Position numbers and translations under genes: made by a program
Shown: one piece after another, positions 25,593 through 33,836 of the stretch
Position numbering within the stretch: position 1 is the stretch's first letter
Layout of the letters: each line of letters begins with the position of its first letter
NCBI GenBank assembly: GCA_016180945.1
Contig: JACPAG010000001.1
Location: 83,900-147,899 of the forward strand
Length of the DNA: 64,000 nt
Direction of reading: 5' to 3'
Source: Candidatus Aenigmatarchaeota archaeon
GTDB lineage: Archaea; Aenigmatarchaeota; Aenigmatarchaeia; GW2011-AR5
The notes under the pieces: generated by a model
Seen by the model: the letters and a program-made list of their open reading frames with translations, nothing else
The model's database searches: none
Told to the model about the DNA's origin: nothing

Positions 25593-27118
25593 TCGTTGAC
25601 TTTAATGGCCGTTTTTTTGTTCTTGCAGTGATAGTAAGCCGTATTTCTCTCAAAGTAGCAGTAGTGTTCTAAATCGCCAGTTAGCGCGCTCATGTCCCCG
25701 TCCAAAGAAATTATCACATCGAGAATTTCTTTGTCTCTGAAGTTGGCGTTCTTGAATAACTCAATCGCCTCGCGATATCTGGCGGCCTTTTCCTCCGGCA
25801 ATAGTACAGTATTCACTATCCACGGAAACAAATACCGGTATATCATAAGTGTCTGGTCAAACCCCTTCTCCCATTTCAATGGGCTCTCTTCGAAATAGCC
25901 GGTTTGCTTCATGTACTTGGCTGTGTCTATTAAATTGTGCTCCGTCACGTAATCCCACAAAATGGTGTTCTCGAATGGATAGCAGAACGTCAATCTTATT
26001 AAATACGGCTTTAAGATCGCCGTCATTCTTATTGTTTCATTCAGGCTTTCTTCATCTTCTGTCGGTATGCCTATCATGGTAAACGAACTCGCCCTGAGGC
26101 CGTATTTATCACACCACCTATAGACCTGGATCATTTTTTCCTCTTTTATAGGTTTGTCTAGAATCTCTTTTCTTATCCTGAAGCTGCCCGATTCAAACCC
26201 CATCCGTACTTCTCTGCATCCGGATTCGCTCATAAGCCTGATTATTTCCTCAGACATCAAATCTATTCTTGCATTGCACGTAAACTCAATGCCGTATTTT
26301 TTATATATTCTTTCCTTGAATTTCTGGCAAAATTCCGTCCACCATTGTTTGTACATGACAGGCAGTTCGTCATCCATGTTAAAGACTTTTATCAGGTTTG
26401 GATAGCTTTTGCAGAGGTGCTCCAGAAAACGTATTGAATATTCAACAGAGTTCTTCCTCAGGTACTTCTCCAGCCCATAACCGGTTTTGAACATCTTCTT
26501 TTTGTCGGCCGTGACGTAACAGTAGGTGCAGTTAAAAGCGCATCCCCTTGTAAACTGGACAGACAGCCAGTGATTTCTCACTTCCAGCAGTTTCGCTACG
26601 TCAAAGATTTCATAGTCCATAAATGGCAGCGAGTCCAGGTCAGTAACCAATTCCCCCAGCGGATTTTTGACAATCCCGTCGCCTATCTTGAACCACATGG
26701 ATTTTATATCAGAATAGTCTTTGCCTTGTTCCAGACGGTCAAGAAGCTCCATAAACGGTATTTCGGCCTCGCCGACGCAAAACGCGTCAAAGTTCGATTT
26801 CTCCAAATCCTTTCCTTCGATAGCAGATTTGCCGCCCAGCAGAAAAAACACGTTAGGCATAGATTCTTTCATTTTCCGTACAAGCTCTTCTACCCACGAA
26901 TACTCAAAGTCCGTAGAAGTGAATGCAATAATTTTAGGGTTGTAGTTCTTTGCTATGGATATCAATATGTTAGGGTCATTAGGCATTCCATATTTTTCAT
27001 GGAGGTGGAGCAGCTTTGTTTTGTACCCTTTCTGTTTAGCAAGAGCTGACAGTAATTGGATGGATGGGTGAAAGCTGTACCCAGACCCTATGTTAGGATA
27101 TACAAAAAGTATCTTCAT
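25568..27118 (-). CDS. B12-binding domain radical SAM protein
   Basis: From ATG 27118 (MKILFVYPNIGSGYSFHPS) the protein has 516 residues. A cobalamin-binding domain (FFLLGGKSAIEG) is followed by the radical SAM cluster QFTRGCAFNCTYC near 192-204 and GCREVRMGFESGSFRIR near 300-316. A long C-terminal region contains clustered aromatics (HYCYFERNTAYYHC). It is the third such protein in the island. The reaction is unknown; methylation or C-C bond formation on an isoprenoid or sugar is typical for the class. Confidence 0.85.
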   Translation of the reverse strand: MKILFVYPNIGSGYSFHPSIQLLSALAKQKGYKTKLLHLHEKYGMPNDPNILISIAKNYNPKIIAFTSTDFEYSWVEELVRKMKESMPNVFFLLGGKSAIEGKDLEKSNFDAFCVGEAEIPFMELLDRLEQGKDYSDIKSMWFKIGDGIVKNPLGELVTDLDSLPFMDYEIFDVAKLLEVRNHWLSVQFTRGCAFNCTYCYVTADKKKMFKTGYGLEKYLRKNSVEYSIRFLEHLCKSYPNLIKVFNMDDELPVMYKQWWTEFCQKFKERIYKKYGIEFTCNARIDLMSEEIIRLMSESGCREVRMGFESGSFRIRKEILDKPIKEEKMIQVYRWCDKYGLRASSFTMIGIPTEDEESLNETIRMTAILKPYLIRLTFCYPFENTILWDYVTEHNLIDTAKYMKQTGYFEESPLKWEKGFDQTLMIYRYLFPWIVNTVLLPEEKAARYREAIELFKNANFRDKEILDVIISLDGDMSALTGDLEHYCYFERNTAYYHCKNKKTAIKVNDQPLKRLA

Positions 27119-27209
27119 CCTCTCACGTTTATACATTAGACAAATAACATTTAAGACTGACCTAGAACGTTATTTGAACTATGAAAAATTATCGTTTATT
27201 ACCTATTTC

Positions 27210-27219
27210 TATTTAAAAA
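27210..27219 (+). promoter_or_regulatory. TATA box for the 27241 gene
   Basis: TATTTAAAAA is centred about 26 nt before ATG 27241, indicating a leaderless transcript. Confidence 0.55.
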
Positions 27220-27240
27220 CTTCTGCATTATTCTTAACCC

Positions 27241-28101
27241 ATGGTAGAACTTTCAATAATCATAGCCACAAAAGACAGGCCAGAGAGATTAAAAAAATGC
27301 CTCGATAAGGTTAGCGTACAGACAAAAAAGCCCCACGAAATCGTAATTATAGACGGCTCTTCAAAGCCATTCGCAGGTATCAAAACATTGTCAAAAAAGA
27401 TGAAAATCGTTTACAAAAACAAAAAAAGCTCTATGGTCGAAGCCAGAAACATCGGCATTGGACATGCTGCCGGCAATATAATCCTGTTTTTAGACGATGA
27501 CTCATTTATAGAAAAACATTACATAGAGAACATTCTGAAATTTTACGACACACACCCGGAAGCAGGCGGTGCAGAAGGCAACATTGTTAATGAAAAAGGA
27601 TCCAAGATTCTTGCAAGACTATTAAATTTCCCGCGCTTTCCTAGAAGAAACGATGTAATGTGCCTGCGCAGCTTGCACGGCTGCAATATGAGCTTCAGAA
27701 AAGAAGTTTTCAAAGATTTCATGTTCGACGAAAATCTTATCGGCTATTACAACGACGATGACGAATTCTGCGGTCGCGTTTCAAAAAAATACAAATTGTT
27801 TTTTGTGCCTTCTGCACGATTAATTCATTACCAGACGCAATATGGTGGAGCGCGCATAGACCATTACACCAACTACAACACTCTAGTGTTCAACCAATTT
27901 TACACACTGTGGAAGTTGCCAGACAAGAACGTATTCGATGTGTTAGGTTATATGTTTTCACAGGCGGTGATGATAATGCGTGCGTTTATTTTCGTTCGGG
28001 AGGGCAGGCACATGGCCATAAAAGGCATTTTGCGCGGTTATCGGCGCGTAGTGTCTGCGATAATTGACGGAAATGTACAAGACAGAATCAGAAGTCTGTG
28101 A
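27241..28101 (+). CDS. glycosyltransferase family 2
   Basis: The 286-residue protein has the GT-A start VELSIIIATKDRPERLKKCL, VIIDGSSKPFAG near 34-45 and the DxD-type FLDDDSFIE near 83-91. GCNMSFRKEVF near 145 and YNDDDEFCGRVSKKY near 170 are the acceptor-side ED-like motif. It would transfer a sugar from a nucleotide donor. It stands alone, with its own leaderless promoter, divergent from the radical SAM gene. Specificity is unknown. Confidence 0.85.
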   Translation: MVELSIIIATKDRPERLKKCLDKVSVQTKKPHEIVIIDGSSKPFAGIKTLSKKMKIVYKNKKSSMVEARNIGIGHAAGNIILFLDDDSFIEKHYIENILKFYDTHPEAGGAEGNIVNEKGSKILARLLNFPRFPRRNDVMCLRSLHGCNMSFRKEVFKDFMFDENLIGYYNDDDEFCGRVSKKYKLFFVPSARLIHYQTQYGGARIDHYTNYNTLVFNQFYTLWKLPDKNVFDVLGYMFSQAVMIMRAFIFVREGRHMAIKGILRGYRRVVSAIIDGNVQDRIRSL

Positions 28102-28130
28102 CTTAGAAGTTATTTGATTTGTCCGTGCAT

Positions 28131-28229
28131 TCTATACTCAAAGACATTAATTTTTGAACAAAAAATGTCTTTGGTGTATCCTGAAGGACATTTATAATAT
28201 GTTCAATAACTTATGTCCTTCAGTATAGA
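28131..28229 (+). mobile_element. R2: 99-bp reference copy of the R three-way-junction family
   Basis: Terminal inverted repeat TCTATACT/AGTATAGA encloses hairpin CAAAGACATT...AATGTCTTTG, a 7-8 nt linker (GTGTATC), and hairpin CTGAAGGACAT...ATGTCCTTCAG. Total length is 99 bp. R3 differs by paired changes that keep the stems: CAATGACATT with AATGTCATTG, and GAATGACAT with ATGTCATTC. It lies 6 nt past the stop of the HAD gene. GTGCAT on the left and GTGCTAT on the right are at best a degraded target duplication. Confidence 0.8.
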
Positions 28230-28235
28230 GTGCTA

Positions 28236-28913
28236 TTAACCAAAACGCAATTCTTTTATAGAAAATAAATCTACAAGCGAGTCTACTGTAAAATCAGCCT
28301 CGTACTTCCCTAGCTTGATTTTTTTGTATTCTCCCCGCAGGATTCTGGCAGACGCGATACCAAAACCTTTGGCGCCAATGTAGTCCGTAGGTCTGTCGCC
28401 AACGACTAGGATATCTTGTGGAAGACATTTCAAAAATTTCAGAAGATGCTCGTAAAGCCTATATGAGGGTTTTTTATATCCGAGATCGTTGCAGTATAGT
28501 ATGTAATCCATCGTCTGATCCAACCTTAAAGCGCCTATCCTTCTCCCCTGCTTTACGAAGCTGCCGTCAGTCATGAGAATCAGGACACACCCCTTTGATT
28601 TTAACATGTCGATAAATATCTTGGCATCGTTGTAGAGCTTGATAGAACTTGTTGGAGCCGCATAAAAGATTTCAACCAACTTCTTGACGGTACTGCCAGA
28701 ATGGATGTTAAAATGCCTTAATGTGTCGTCAAAGAGTTTCGTGTAAGACGGGCCTTTTTCCTTTAAAGTCTTTAGCAACCGAGACCTTATCATACCTTTA
28801 TCTATTTTGAACTTATCCGCCAAGTAACTAGAAATCGCCTCAAAGGCGGAAATAAAATATAAGTTTGTATCGTATAAGGTGTCATCAAAATCAAAGACAA
28901 CATAGCGTATCAT
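28236..28913 (-). CDS. HAD-superfamily hydrolase
   Basis: The 225-residue protein from ATG 28913 has motif I FDFDDTLYDTN (residues about 6-16), motif II LILMTDGSF near 108, and the motif IV region PQDILVVGDRPTDYIGAK near 178-195 with Lys near 160. It is a C1-cap type phosphatase. Its start overlaps the ATP-grasp gene stop, placing it at the end of the pseudaminic operon, where it may dephosphorylate a sugar-9-phosphate or activated intermediate. That role is inference, since the PseI step needs no phosphatase. Confidence 0.8.
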   Translation of the reverse strand: MIRYVVFDFDDTLYDTNLYFISAFEAISSYLADKFKIDKGMIRSRLLKTLKEKGPSYTKLFDDTLRHFNIHSGSTVKKLVEIFYAAPTSSIKLYNDAKIFIDMLKSKGCVLILMTDGSFVKQGRRIGALRLDQTMDYILYCNDLGYKKPSYRLYEHLLKFLKCLPQDILVVGDRPTDYIGAKGFGIASARILRGEYKKIKLGKYEADFTVDSLVDLFSIKELRFG

Positions 28914-28917
28914 AAGT

Positions 28918-29973
28918 TCACACATCGTCGATAAAGCTCTCCGCCCAGTATCTTAACATCCTTACGGACTTGAAGTTAAGATTTCTCGGAACATCCTCGT
29001 TCAATTCTTTTAATATCCCTAGCAGTAATAAATCAATTCCGGCGGCTTTATTGGCTACAATGGTTCCTGAAACCCGCGGATTTATTTCATATACAAGAAG
29101 CTTTTGCGACCTCGAGTATTTTAACTGAACATTAAAATTTGAATCAAATGAGAGCACTCTTGATATTTCAGTTACGTATCTGGATACGATTTCATTGTTT
29201 TCTATTAATGCTGACTGAGAAACCCCCGTGACGGTTTTTATGCGTTTTCTCGGGAGAATATACAAAGGGTTACCCTTTTCCGATAAGGTGTCCACACTAA
29301 ATTCTTCTCCAGGCAGATACTCCATTAACATGAAATTGCCAATATGTCTAAGATTTTCTAACTGTTTTATCATACCATCCAGCGTTATCAATTTCAGCTC
29401 TCCCCTATATTTGAAAATTTCATCAGAAAAATTCTCTTTGAGCAGCCACACACCCCTAGTTCCCCGGCCTATGCGCGGCTTCAATATTACCGACTCATCT
29501 GGATACCCAAGCTGATGCGCGGCATCCGATAATTCTGAGACGCTCTTTGGCAGGAAGAATCGTGGGGTTTCAACTCCATTGGATTTCAGGAAATCCATCA
29601 GAAGCCCTTTATCTATGCATTTTCTTGTCGTTTCGTAATTGTTGCAAAGGCATTTTACTCCATTCTCTTCGAAGATTTTCTTATTCTTCGAGACTGTCAA
29701 TACCTCCTCGTCAGACATGGGAATTATAATGTCCGCGCGTTCTTTCTTTGCTATTTCCAGCATTTTTTCTACAAACAGCGTTTCTTCGCTCCCCGGAGGG
29801 ACAACATAATGGCTATCTGCCATGAGAAAGCCGACAGCACACTTTTCCATATCCGTGCCTATTATGCGGAATTTGCACTTTTCGTTAGACCTCAAGCCAG
29901 ACATGATTCCAGGAGAAACCAGTCCGCCGACAGAAGTAAGTATTATCCTTATTTCATTTTTCATTTCACTCAA
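28918..29973 (-). CDS. ATP-grasp ligase (carbamoyl-phosphate-synthase-like)
   Basis: The 351-residue protein has an N-terminal preATP domain, then the ATP-grasp core: SVILKPRIGRGTRGVWLL near 160-177, LMEYLPGEEFSVDTL near 222-236, and VYEINPRVSGTIVANKAAGI near 300-319 holding the Mg-binding E-x-N. It should couple ATP hydrolysis to forming an amide or ester from a carboxylate. It overlaps the LmbE gene by 8 nt, so the two are cotranslated. A pairing of deacetylase with carboxylate ligase suggests replacing an N-acetyl group by another acyl group on a nonulosonate. Confidence 0.82.
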   Translation of the reverse strand: MSEMKNEIRIILTSVGGLVSPGIMSGLRSNEKCKFRIIGTDMEKCAVGFLMADSHYVVPPGSEETLFVEKMLEIAKKERADIIIPMSDEEVLTVSKNKKIFEENGVKCLCNNYETTRKCIDKGLLMDFLKSNGVETPRFFLPKSVSELSDAAHQLGYPDESVILKPRIGRGTRGVWLLKENFSDEIFKYRGELKLITLDGMIKQLENLRHIGNFMLMEYLPGEEFSVDTLSEKGNPLYILPRKRIKTVTGVSQSALIENNEIVSRYVTEISRVLSFDSNFNVQLKYSRSQKLLVYEINPRVSGTIVANKAAGIDLLLLGILKELNEDVPRNLNFKSVRMLRYWAESFIDDV

Positions 29974-30646
29974 CTACCCTGACTACGCTGAACGCTTCGG
30001 CATATTTTCTGTTTATAAAACTTCCTCTGAGATGCGCAAGCATTTTGATATTCTTTATAGACCTTGGATGCGGCGGTTCTTTAATTTCGCCGCGGAATTT
30101 CTCAAGCGCAAGCAATTTTTTATTCAACGTTTTTGTTATGTCGACAAAATAATTCGGAACGAATATGTTCTGGCGTGTATACGACGCAAAATCAGTAGAC
30201 GAAACTGTCTCGAAGCACAGGATCTTTTTGACATCGAATCTAACAGGCCGCGCAGCTACTACAACAGCGTCGTGGGTGATCCTGTGATCTATATTCAGAT
30301 CTCCAAAATGATGGGTATAAATCACAGCGGGACGTATTTTCTCTATATACTTTTCTACAATTTTTGTTACATCTAACATGTCAATCTGGTCAAATCTGTT
30401 GTCAGGCATATCACAAAAGTAGAAATTCTTCACGTTAAGGATTTTCATGCAGTCTTTGAAGTCGTTTTTCAGCTTTACCAATTCGCCGGGATTGGCAAGT
30501 TCCCTTTTTTCGTATCGGGATGTAACACCCTCCCCTAAGATTAGTATGTGTACTTCATCACCTTTATTAATGTGGTTAATTATAGTACCGCCTGCTCCTA
30601 TCGTTTCGTCATCCGGATGTGCAGCCACAACAAGTATTTTTTCCAT
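29966..30646 (-). CDS. PIG-L/LmbE-family N-deacetylase
   Basis: The 226-residue protein has VVAAHPDDETIGAGG (zinc ligands His and Asp, catalytic Asp) at residues 6-20 and YTHHFGDLNIDHRITHDAV near 110-128. These are the defining motifs of the family that removes N-acetyl groups from sugars such as GlcNAc-PI and mycothiol precursors. Its start overlaps the stop of the PseH-like gene by one base. Within this operon the likely substrate is a diacetamido sugar or nonulosonate; that is inference. Confidence 0.87.
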   Translation of the reverse strand: MEKILVVAAHPDDETIGAGGTIINHINKGDEVHILILGEGVTSRYEKRELANPGELVKLKNDFKDCMKILNVKNFYFCDMPDNRFDQIDMLDVTKIVEKYIEKIRPAVIYTHHFGDLNIDHRITHDAVVVAARPVRFDVKKILCFETVSSTDFASYTRQNIFVPNYFVDITKTLNKKLLALEKFRGEIKEPPHPRSIKNIKMLAHLRGSFINRKYAEAFSVVRVVE

Positions 30647-31071
30647 TATAACTCACGCTCATAATACAAATATTTTGCCTTGAAGTTATTTTTTTCGAAC
30701 ATTTTCTTCGATGCAATGTTCTCCGGCCTTACCTTTGCAACAAGCTTTTTGATTCTGTACGTTTTTGCTTTGTCAATAACGTATTTAATCGCCTCGGTCC
30801 CGACACCTTTGCCATGGGCTTCGGGCTTTACAAAAATATCTATTTCATGAAAATTGCCCCTCTTATCGAGCCTAACTACACCTACGGCTTCATCCTTGAA
30901 TTCTATAATAAAAGAAAGGTTTTTTTTATCTGAAAATCTCTTATTCCAGAAGGATACATGAGACTCCCACGTAATGAGTTCGGATACAAACATCGCACTT
31001 CTTATTTCCGGGCTATTCCTCCACATAAAAATGTCTTTTATGTCGCCTTTTCTGACGCGCCTGAGCTTCAT
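30646..31071 (-). CDS. pseH: GNAT N-acetyltransferase, PseH-like
   Basis: The 141-residue protein begins MKLRRVRKGDIKDIFMWRNS with IRSAMFVSELITWESHVSFW, a pattern of PseH, which acetylates the 4-amino group of UDP-4-amino-4,6-dideoxy-beta-L-AltNAc. The acetyl-CoA loop is PEAHGKGVGTEAI near 90-102. All other Pse genes are in the same operon, which supports the call. RimJ-like protein acetylation is a less likely alternative. Confidence 0.75.
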   Translation of the reverse strand: MKLRRVRKGDIKDIFMWRNSPEIRSAMFVSELITWESHVSFWNKRFSDKKNLSFIIEFKDEAVGVVRLDKRGNFHEIDIFVKPEAHGKGVGTEAIKYVIDKAKTYRIKKLVAKVRPENIASKKMFEKNNFKAKYLYYEREL

Positions 31072-31100
31072 GAAATCACGTTCTTTTCATTATGACCTTT

Positions 31101-32114
31101 TTACAGATTTCTATTTTTCTTCATCTCCGAAAACAACCAACCATATGTCTTCTTTATGCCGGCATCTATGCTGACCTTTGGCGAATATCGTAAAATCTTC
31201 TTCGCCTTTGTTATATCGGCAACAAAATTTCTCGTGTCGATATACCTCCTTCCAACCTTCTTTGTGATGCCGTAAGGCATGGTACCCGGTATGTATCTAT
31301 AATCGCCTGTGGAAGCCATCTCTGGCTTTATATTTTTCCCAGATACGGCTATAATTTTTTTTGCCAAATCTATTATTCTTGTGCCCGTACCGAATCCTAT
31401 GTTAAATATCTCTCCTGGGCAATGCTTTTTCAATGCAAGCATAGTACCGTCTACAACATCGTCTATATATGTGTAGTCCCTGATCTGTTTCCCCGTGCCG
31501 TATATAATTGGAGGGAGGCCTTTGATAGACCTCTCAAGAAAATACACTAATGCACTATGGTCGTAAACAGCATACCGCGGACCGTAAACGTTGAAGTATC
31601 TGAGGCTTACGGTGTCCAGCCCGTAAGATTTGGTAAAGACTTGGCACAACATCTCGGAAGATATCTTTGTCACGTCATAAGGATAGAAAGGATCTTTGGG
31701 ATGTTCCTCATCTATAGGGAGATACTTATGCTGGCCGTAGACGGCTACAGAAGAAGCGTAGACAACTTTTTTTACGCCAGATTTCGTGGCGGCCCTTAGT
31801 ACGTTGAAAGTGCCAACCGTTCCGCTATCGACAAACTGCGTATCCACGGATTGCGTAAGATCTCCATAAGGGAATGCTTGGTGTATAACAAAATCCATTT
31901 TGTTCATGGCTTTCAGCAAGGATTCGTAATCTAATATGTCGCCTCTTATAATTCTTATCTTGTCTTTTACCCAGGCAAGGTTACTTTCCTTTCCTGTTAC
32001 GAAGCTGTCAAATACAACTACACGGGCGCCTTCCTTAACTAGTCTTTCGCTTATATGGGAACCTATAAAGCCAGCCCCGCCTGCGACCATGACGTTTTTC
32101 CCTTCAAGGTTCAT
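31101..32114 (-). CDS. NAD-dependent sugar-nucleotide epimerase/dehydratase (extended SDR)
   Basis: The 337-residue protein has VAGGAGFIGSHISERLV at the N-terminus, SSVAVYGQHKYLP near 122 and YPYDVTKISSE with Tyr-Lys near 148-152. The RYFNVYGPRYAVYDHSALV segment fits UDP-glucose 4-epimerase-like SDRs. Its start overlaps the pseG stop by 4 nt, so it is translated within the pseudaminic operon, but no step of the standard pathway needs it. It may supply a neighbouring hexose. Confidence 0.82.
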   Translation of the reverse strand: MNLEGKNVMVAGGAGFIGSHISERLVKEGARVVVFDSFVTGKESNLAWVKDKIRIIRGDILDYESLLKAMNKMDFVIHQAFPYGDLTQSVDTQFVDSGTVGTFNVLRAATKSGVKKVVYASSVAVYGQHKYLPIDEEHPKDPFYPYDVTKISSEMLCQVFTKSYGLDTVSLRYFNVYGPRYAVYDHSALVYFLERSIKGLPPIIYGTGKQIRDYTYIDDVVDGTMLALKKHCPGEIFNIGFGTGTRIIDLAKKIIAVSGKNIKPEMASTGDYRYIPGTMPYGITKKVGRRYIDTRNFVADITKAKKILRYSPKVSIDAGIKKTYGWLFSEMKKNRNL

Positions 32115-33130
32115 GACAATACCCCTTCTATTATTTTTACAATCCTTCCGGCTCCGCCGCCGTCGTTGGCTTTTCTACCCTTTACACACATAGACTTCCT
32201 TAAACTGTTGTTTTTCATCAAACTTAAAACTCCAGATAAGATAGTTTTTTCACTCACATGTTTCCCGTAACCAAGATGCACAGAAAGCGACTTTGAGGAA
32301 AATATTTCGGCTATTTTGAACTGGTGATAAGCTTCGCTTAATACCAGAGTCGGAACGCCAAGACACGAAGCCTCGTAGAGCGTATTTCCAGCCGCAGTCA
32401 AGCATAAATCTGCCTCCCATATGGTTTTTGCCATTTCATCTTGCGGCAAGTCGGAAAGGATTCTGAAGCGGTCTGTTGCTTTTAGAAATCCATTGAGGCT
32501 CTCTGTGCGCCGAAAGGCGTGACCTATGACTACTGCTATTTCAACACCTTCAATAGACCGAAGGGCTCCAAGAGCCTTAATGGCAAGACCTTCCCTATCT
32601 TCACCGCCCATTGTAATTAATATCTTTGATACATCATTTATTTTTCTCCTTTTTTTATGGAGTTTTGCGTATATAGGATCCATGGGAAGATATTTTGGAC
32701 CCAGATAGCACTTAACGCCATAATTATTTTTCTTTGTTATGTTATCAAACGCTATGCAGTGATTTACAACAGCACTGGCCGGCATGTTTATGAAATCGAG
32801 CTGCGTAAAGGCTATTATATCTGAAAATTTTTTCAGAAGTCGTATGTACTCTGTAGGCATCCTGTAGAAATCTGCATAAATCAGGCTTATGCCAGACTTG
32901 GAGCATATCGATTTTATTTTTTCTGCCTTTTCTTTTATGGTTGCTGTTTTTTTAATTGTGGAGAATTTGAATCCCGTTAATTTCGTGTACTTAATCCCCT
33001 CAGGGTAATCCTCGAGGATAAAGAAGGGCTCTATGCCACTTGCCTTTAGATGTCTGGCTAAAGTTACGCATCTCGTAACGTGTCCAAGTCCGTGAAATCT
33101 TCCACCGCGTGTTACAAAAGCAACTTTCAT
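32111..33130 (-). CDS. pseG: UDP-2,4-diacetamido-2,4,6-trideoxy-hexose hydrolase (PseG-like)
   Basis: From ATG 33130 (339 residues, MKVAFVTRGGRFHGLGHVTRC) the N-terminal RGGxxxGLGHVTRC loop is the PseG signature, with the catalytic His in GH. The donor domain has ILITMGGEDREGLA near 185 and LCLTAAGNTLYEASCLGVP near 255-273. PseG releases UDP from the diacetamido sugar before condensation with phosphoenolpyruvate. The NeuC/LegG type hydrolysing epimerase would look different, so this gene favours pseudaminic over legionaminic acid. Confidence 0.82.
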   Translation of the reverse strand: MKVAFVTRGGRFHGLGHVTRCVTLARHLKASGIEPFFILEDYPEGIKYTKLTGFKFSTIKKTATIKEKAEKIKSICSKSGISLIYADFYRMPTEYIRLLKKFSDIIAFTQLDFINMPASAVVNHCIAFDNITKKNNYGVKCYLGPKYLPMDPIYAKLHKKRRKINDVSKILITMGGEDREGLAIKALGALRSIEGVEIAVVIGHAFRRTESLNGFLKATDRFRILSDLPQDEMAKTIWEADLCLTAAGNTLYEASCLGVPTLVLSEAYHQFKIAEIFSSKSLSVHLGYGKHVSEKTILSGVLSLMKNNSLRKSMCVKGRKANDGGGAGRIVKIIEGVLS

Positions 33131-33174
33131 GTATATCACACGAGTTTCTCTACCGTCTCTTTCCGTGCAAAGCT

Positions 33175-33831
33175 TCAGATCCCTTTACTGATTAAAACCT
33201 TTGCAAGTTCGAGATCCAAGGGCGTATCAATGTCCACAGACTCTTCTGGTTTCATTACAATCAGCCCGGTTTTTTTGCCTGTTATAGATCTCTTTTTCAT
33301 CAATGTATCGTAAGTCATAATGTAAAATGCGCCGTTCTCCCTGTAAACCTTTTTAACTGACTGCCTGTTAAGTCTTTTTTTGAAAAGAGGCTTGCCATTT
33401 TTCCACAGTTTATAATTCCGCGTGTCCTCGCAAACGCTTACAGCAGAATCGGCGCCGGCAACAACCTTCTTGATGCCCTCTTCTATATAATGCGATTCCA
33501 CCAAAGGCGCGGTGGCGTAGAGAAGAACTATGATATCCGGTTTATATCCGCTTTTTTTCAGCTCCTTGACTGCGTGAACGAGGACTGGAAGCGTAGGCGT
33601 CTCGTCTTCGGCAAGTTCGGCAGGTCTCGATATAATTTCGGCATTGTAGGTTCTTGCAACATCGGCTATCTCTTCGTCTTCAGTACTCACGACCACGCGA
33701 CCGACAGATTTGCAGGATTTCGCCGCCATGATTGGATAGGAAATCAGCGGCTTGCCTGCTAGTTGTTTTATGTTTTTCCGCGGAATGCATTTAGAGCCGC
33801 CGCGTGCGGGTATAATTGCAACTACCTTCAT
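33175..33831 (-). CDS. pseF: acylneuraminate cytidylyltransferase (PseF/NeuA family)
   Basis: From ATG 33831 (218 residues) the protein has VVAIIPARGGSKCIPRKNIK, the CTP-binding loop with Arg and Lys, then SDEDEEIA-like STEDEEIADVA near 55 and DIIVLLYATAPLVES near 100-114. The SVDIDTPLDLELAK tail near 195 has the Mg-binding Asp pair. It activates the nonulosonic acid to its CMP form in the cytosol. It lies 5 nt after pseI. Family certain; exact acid inferred from neighbours. Confidence 0.87.
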   Translation of the reverse strand: MKVVAIIPARGGSKCIPRKNIKQLAGKPLISYPIMAAKSCKSVGRVVVSTEDEEIADVARTYNAEIISRPAELAEDETPTLPVLVHAVKELKKSGYKPDIIVLLYATAPLVESHYIEEGIKKVVAGADSAVSVCEDTRNYKLWKNGKPLFKKRLNRQSVKKVYRENGAFYIMTYDTLMKKRSITGKKTGLIVMKPEESVDIDTPLDLELAKVLISKGI

Positions 33832-33836
33832 AAAAA

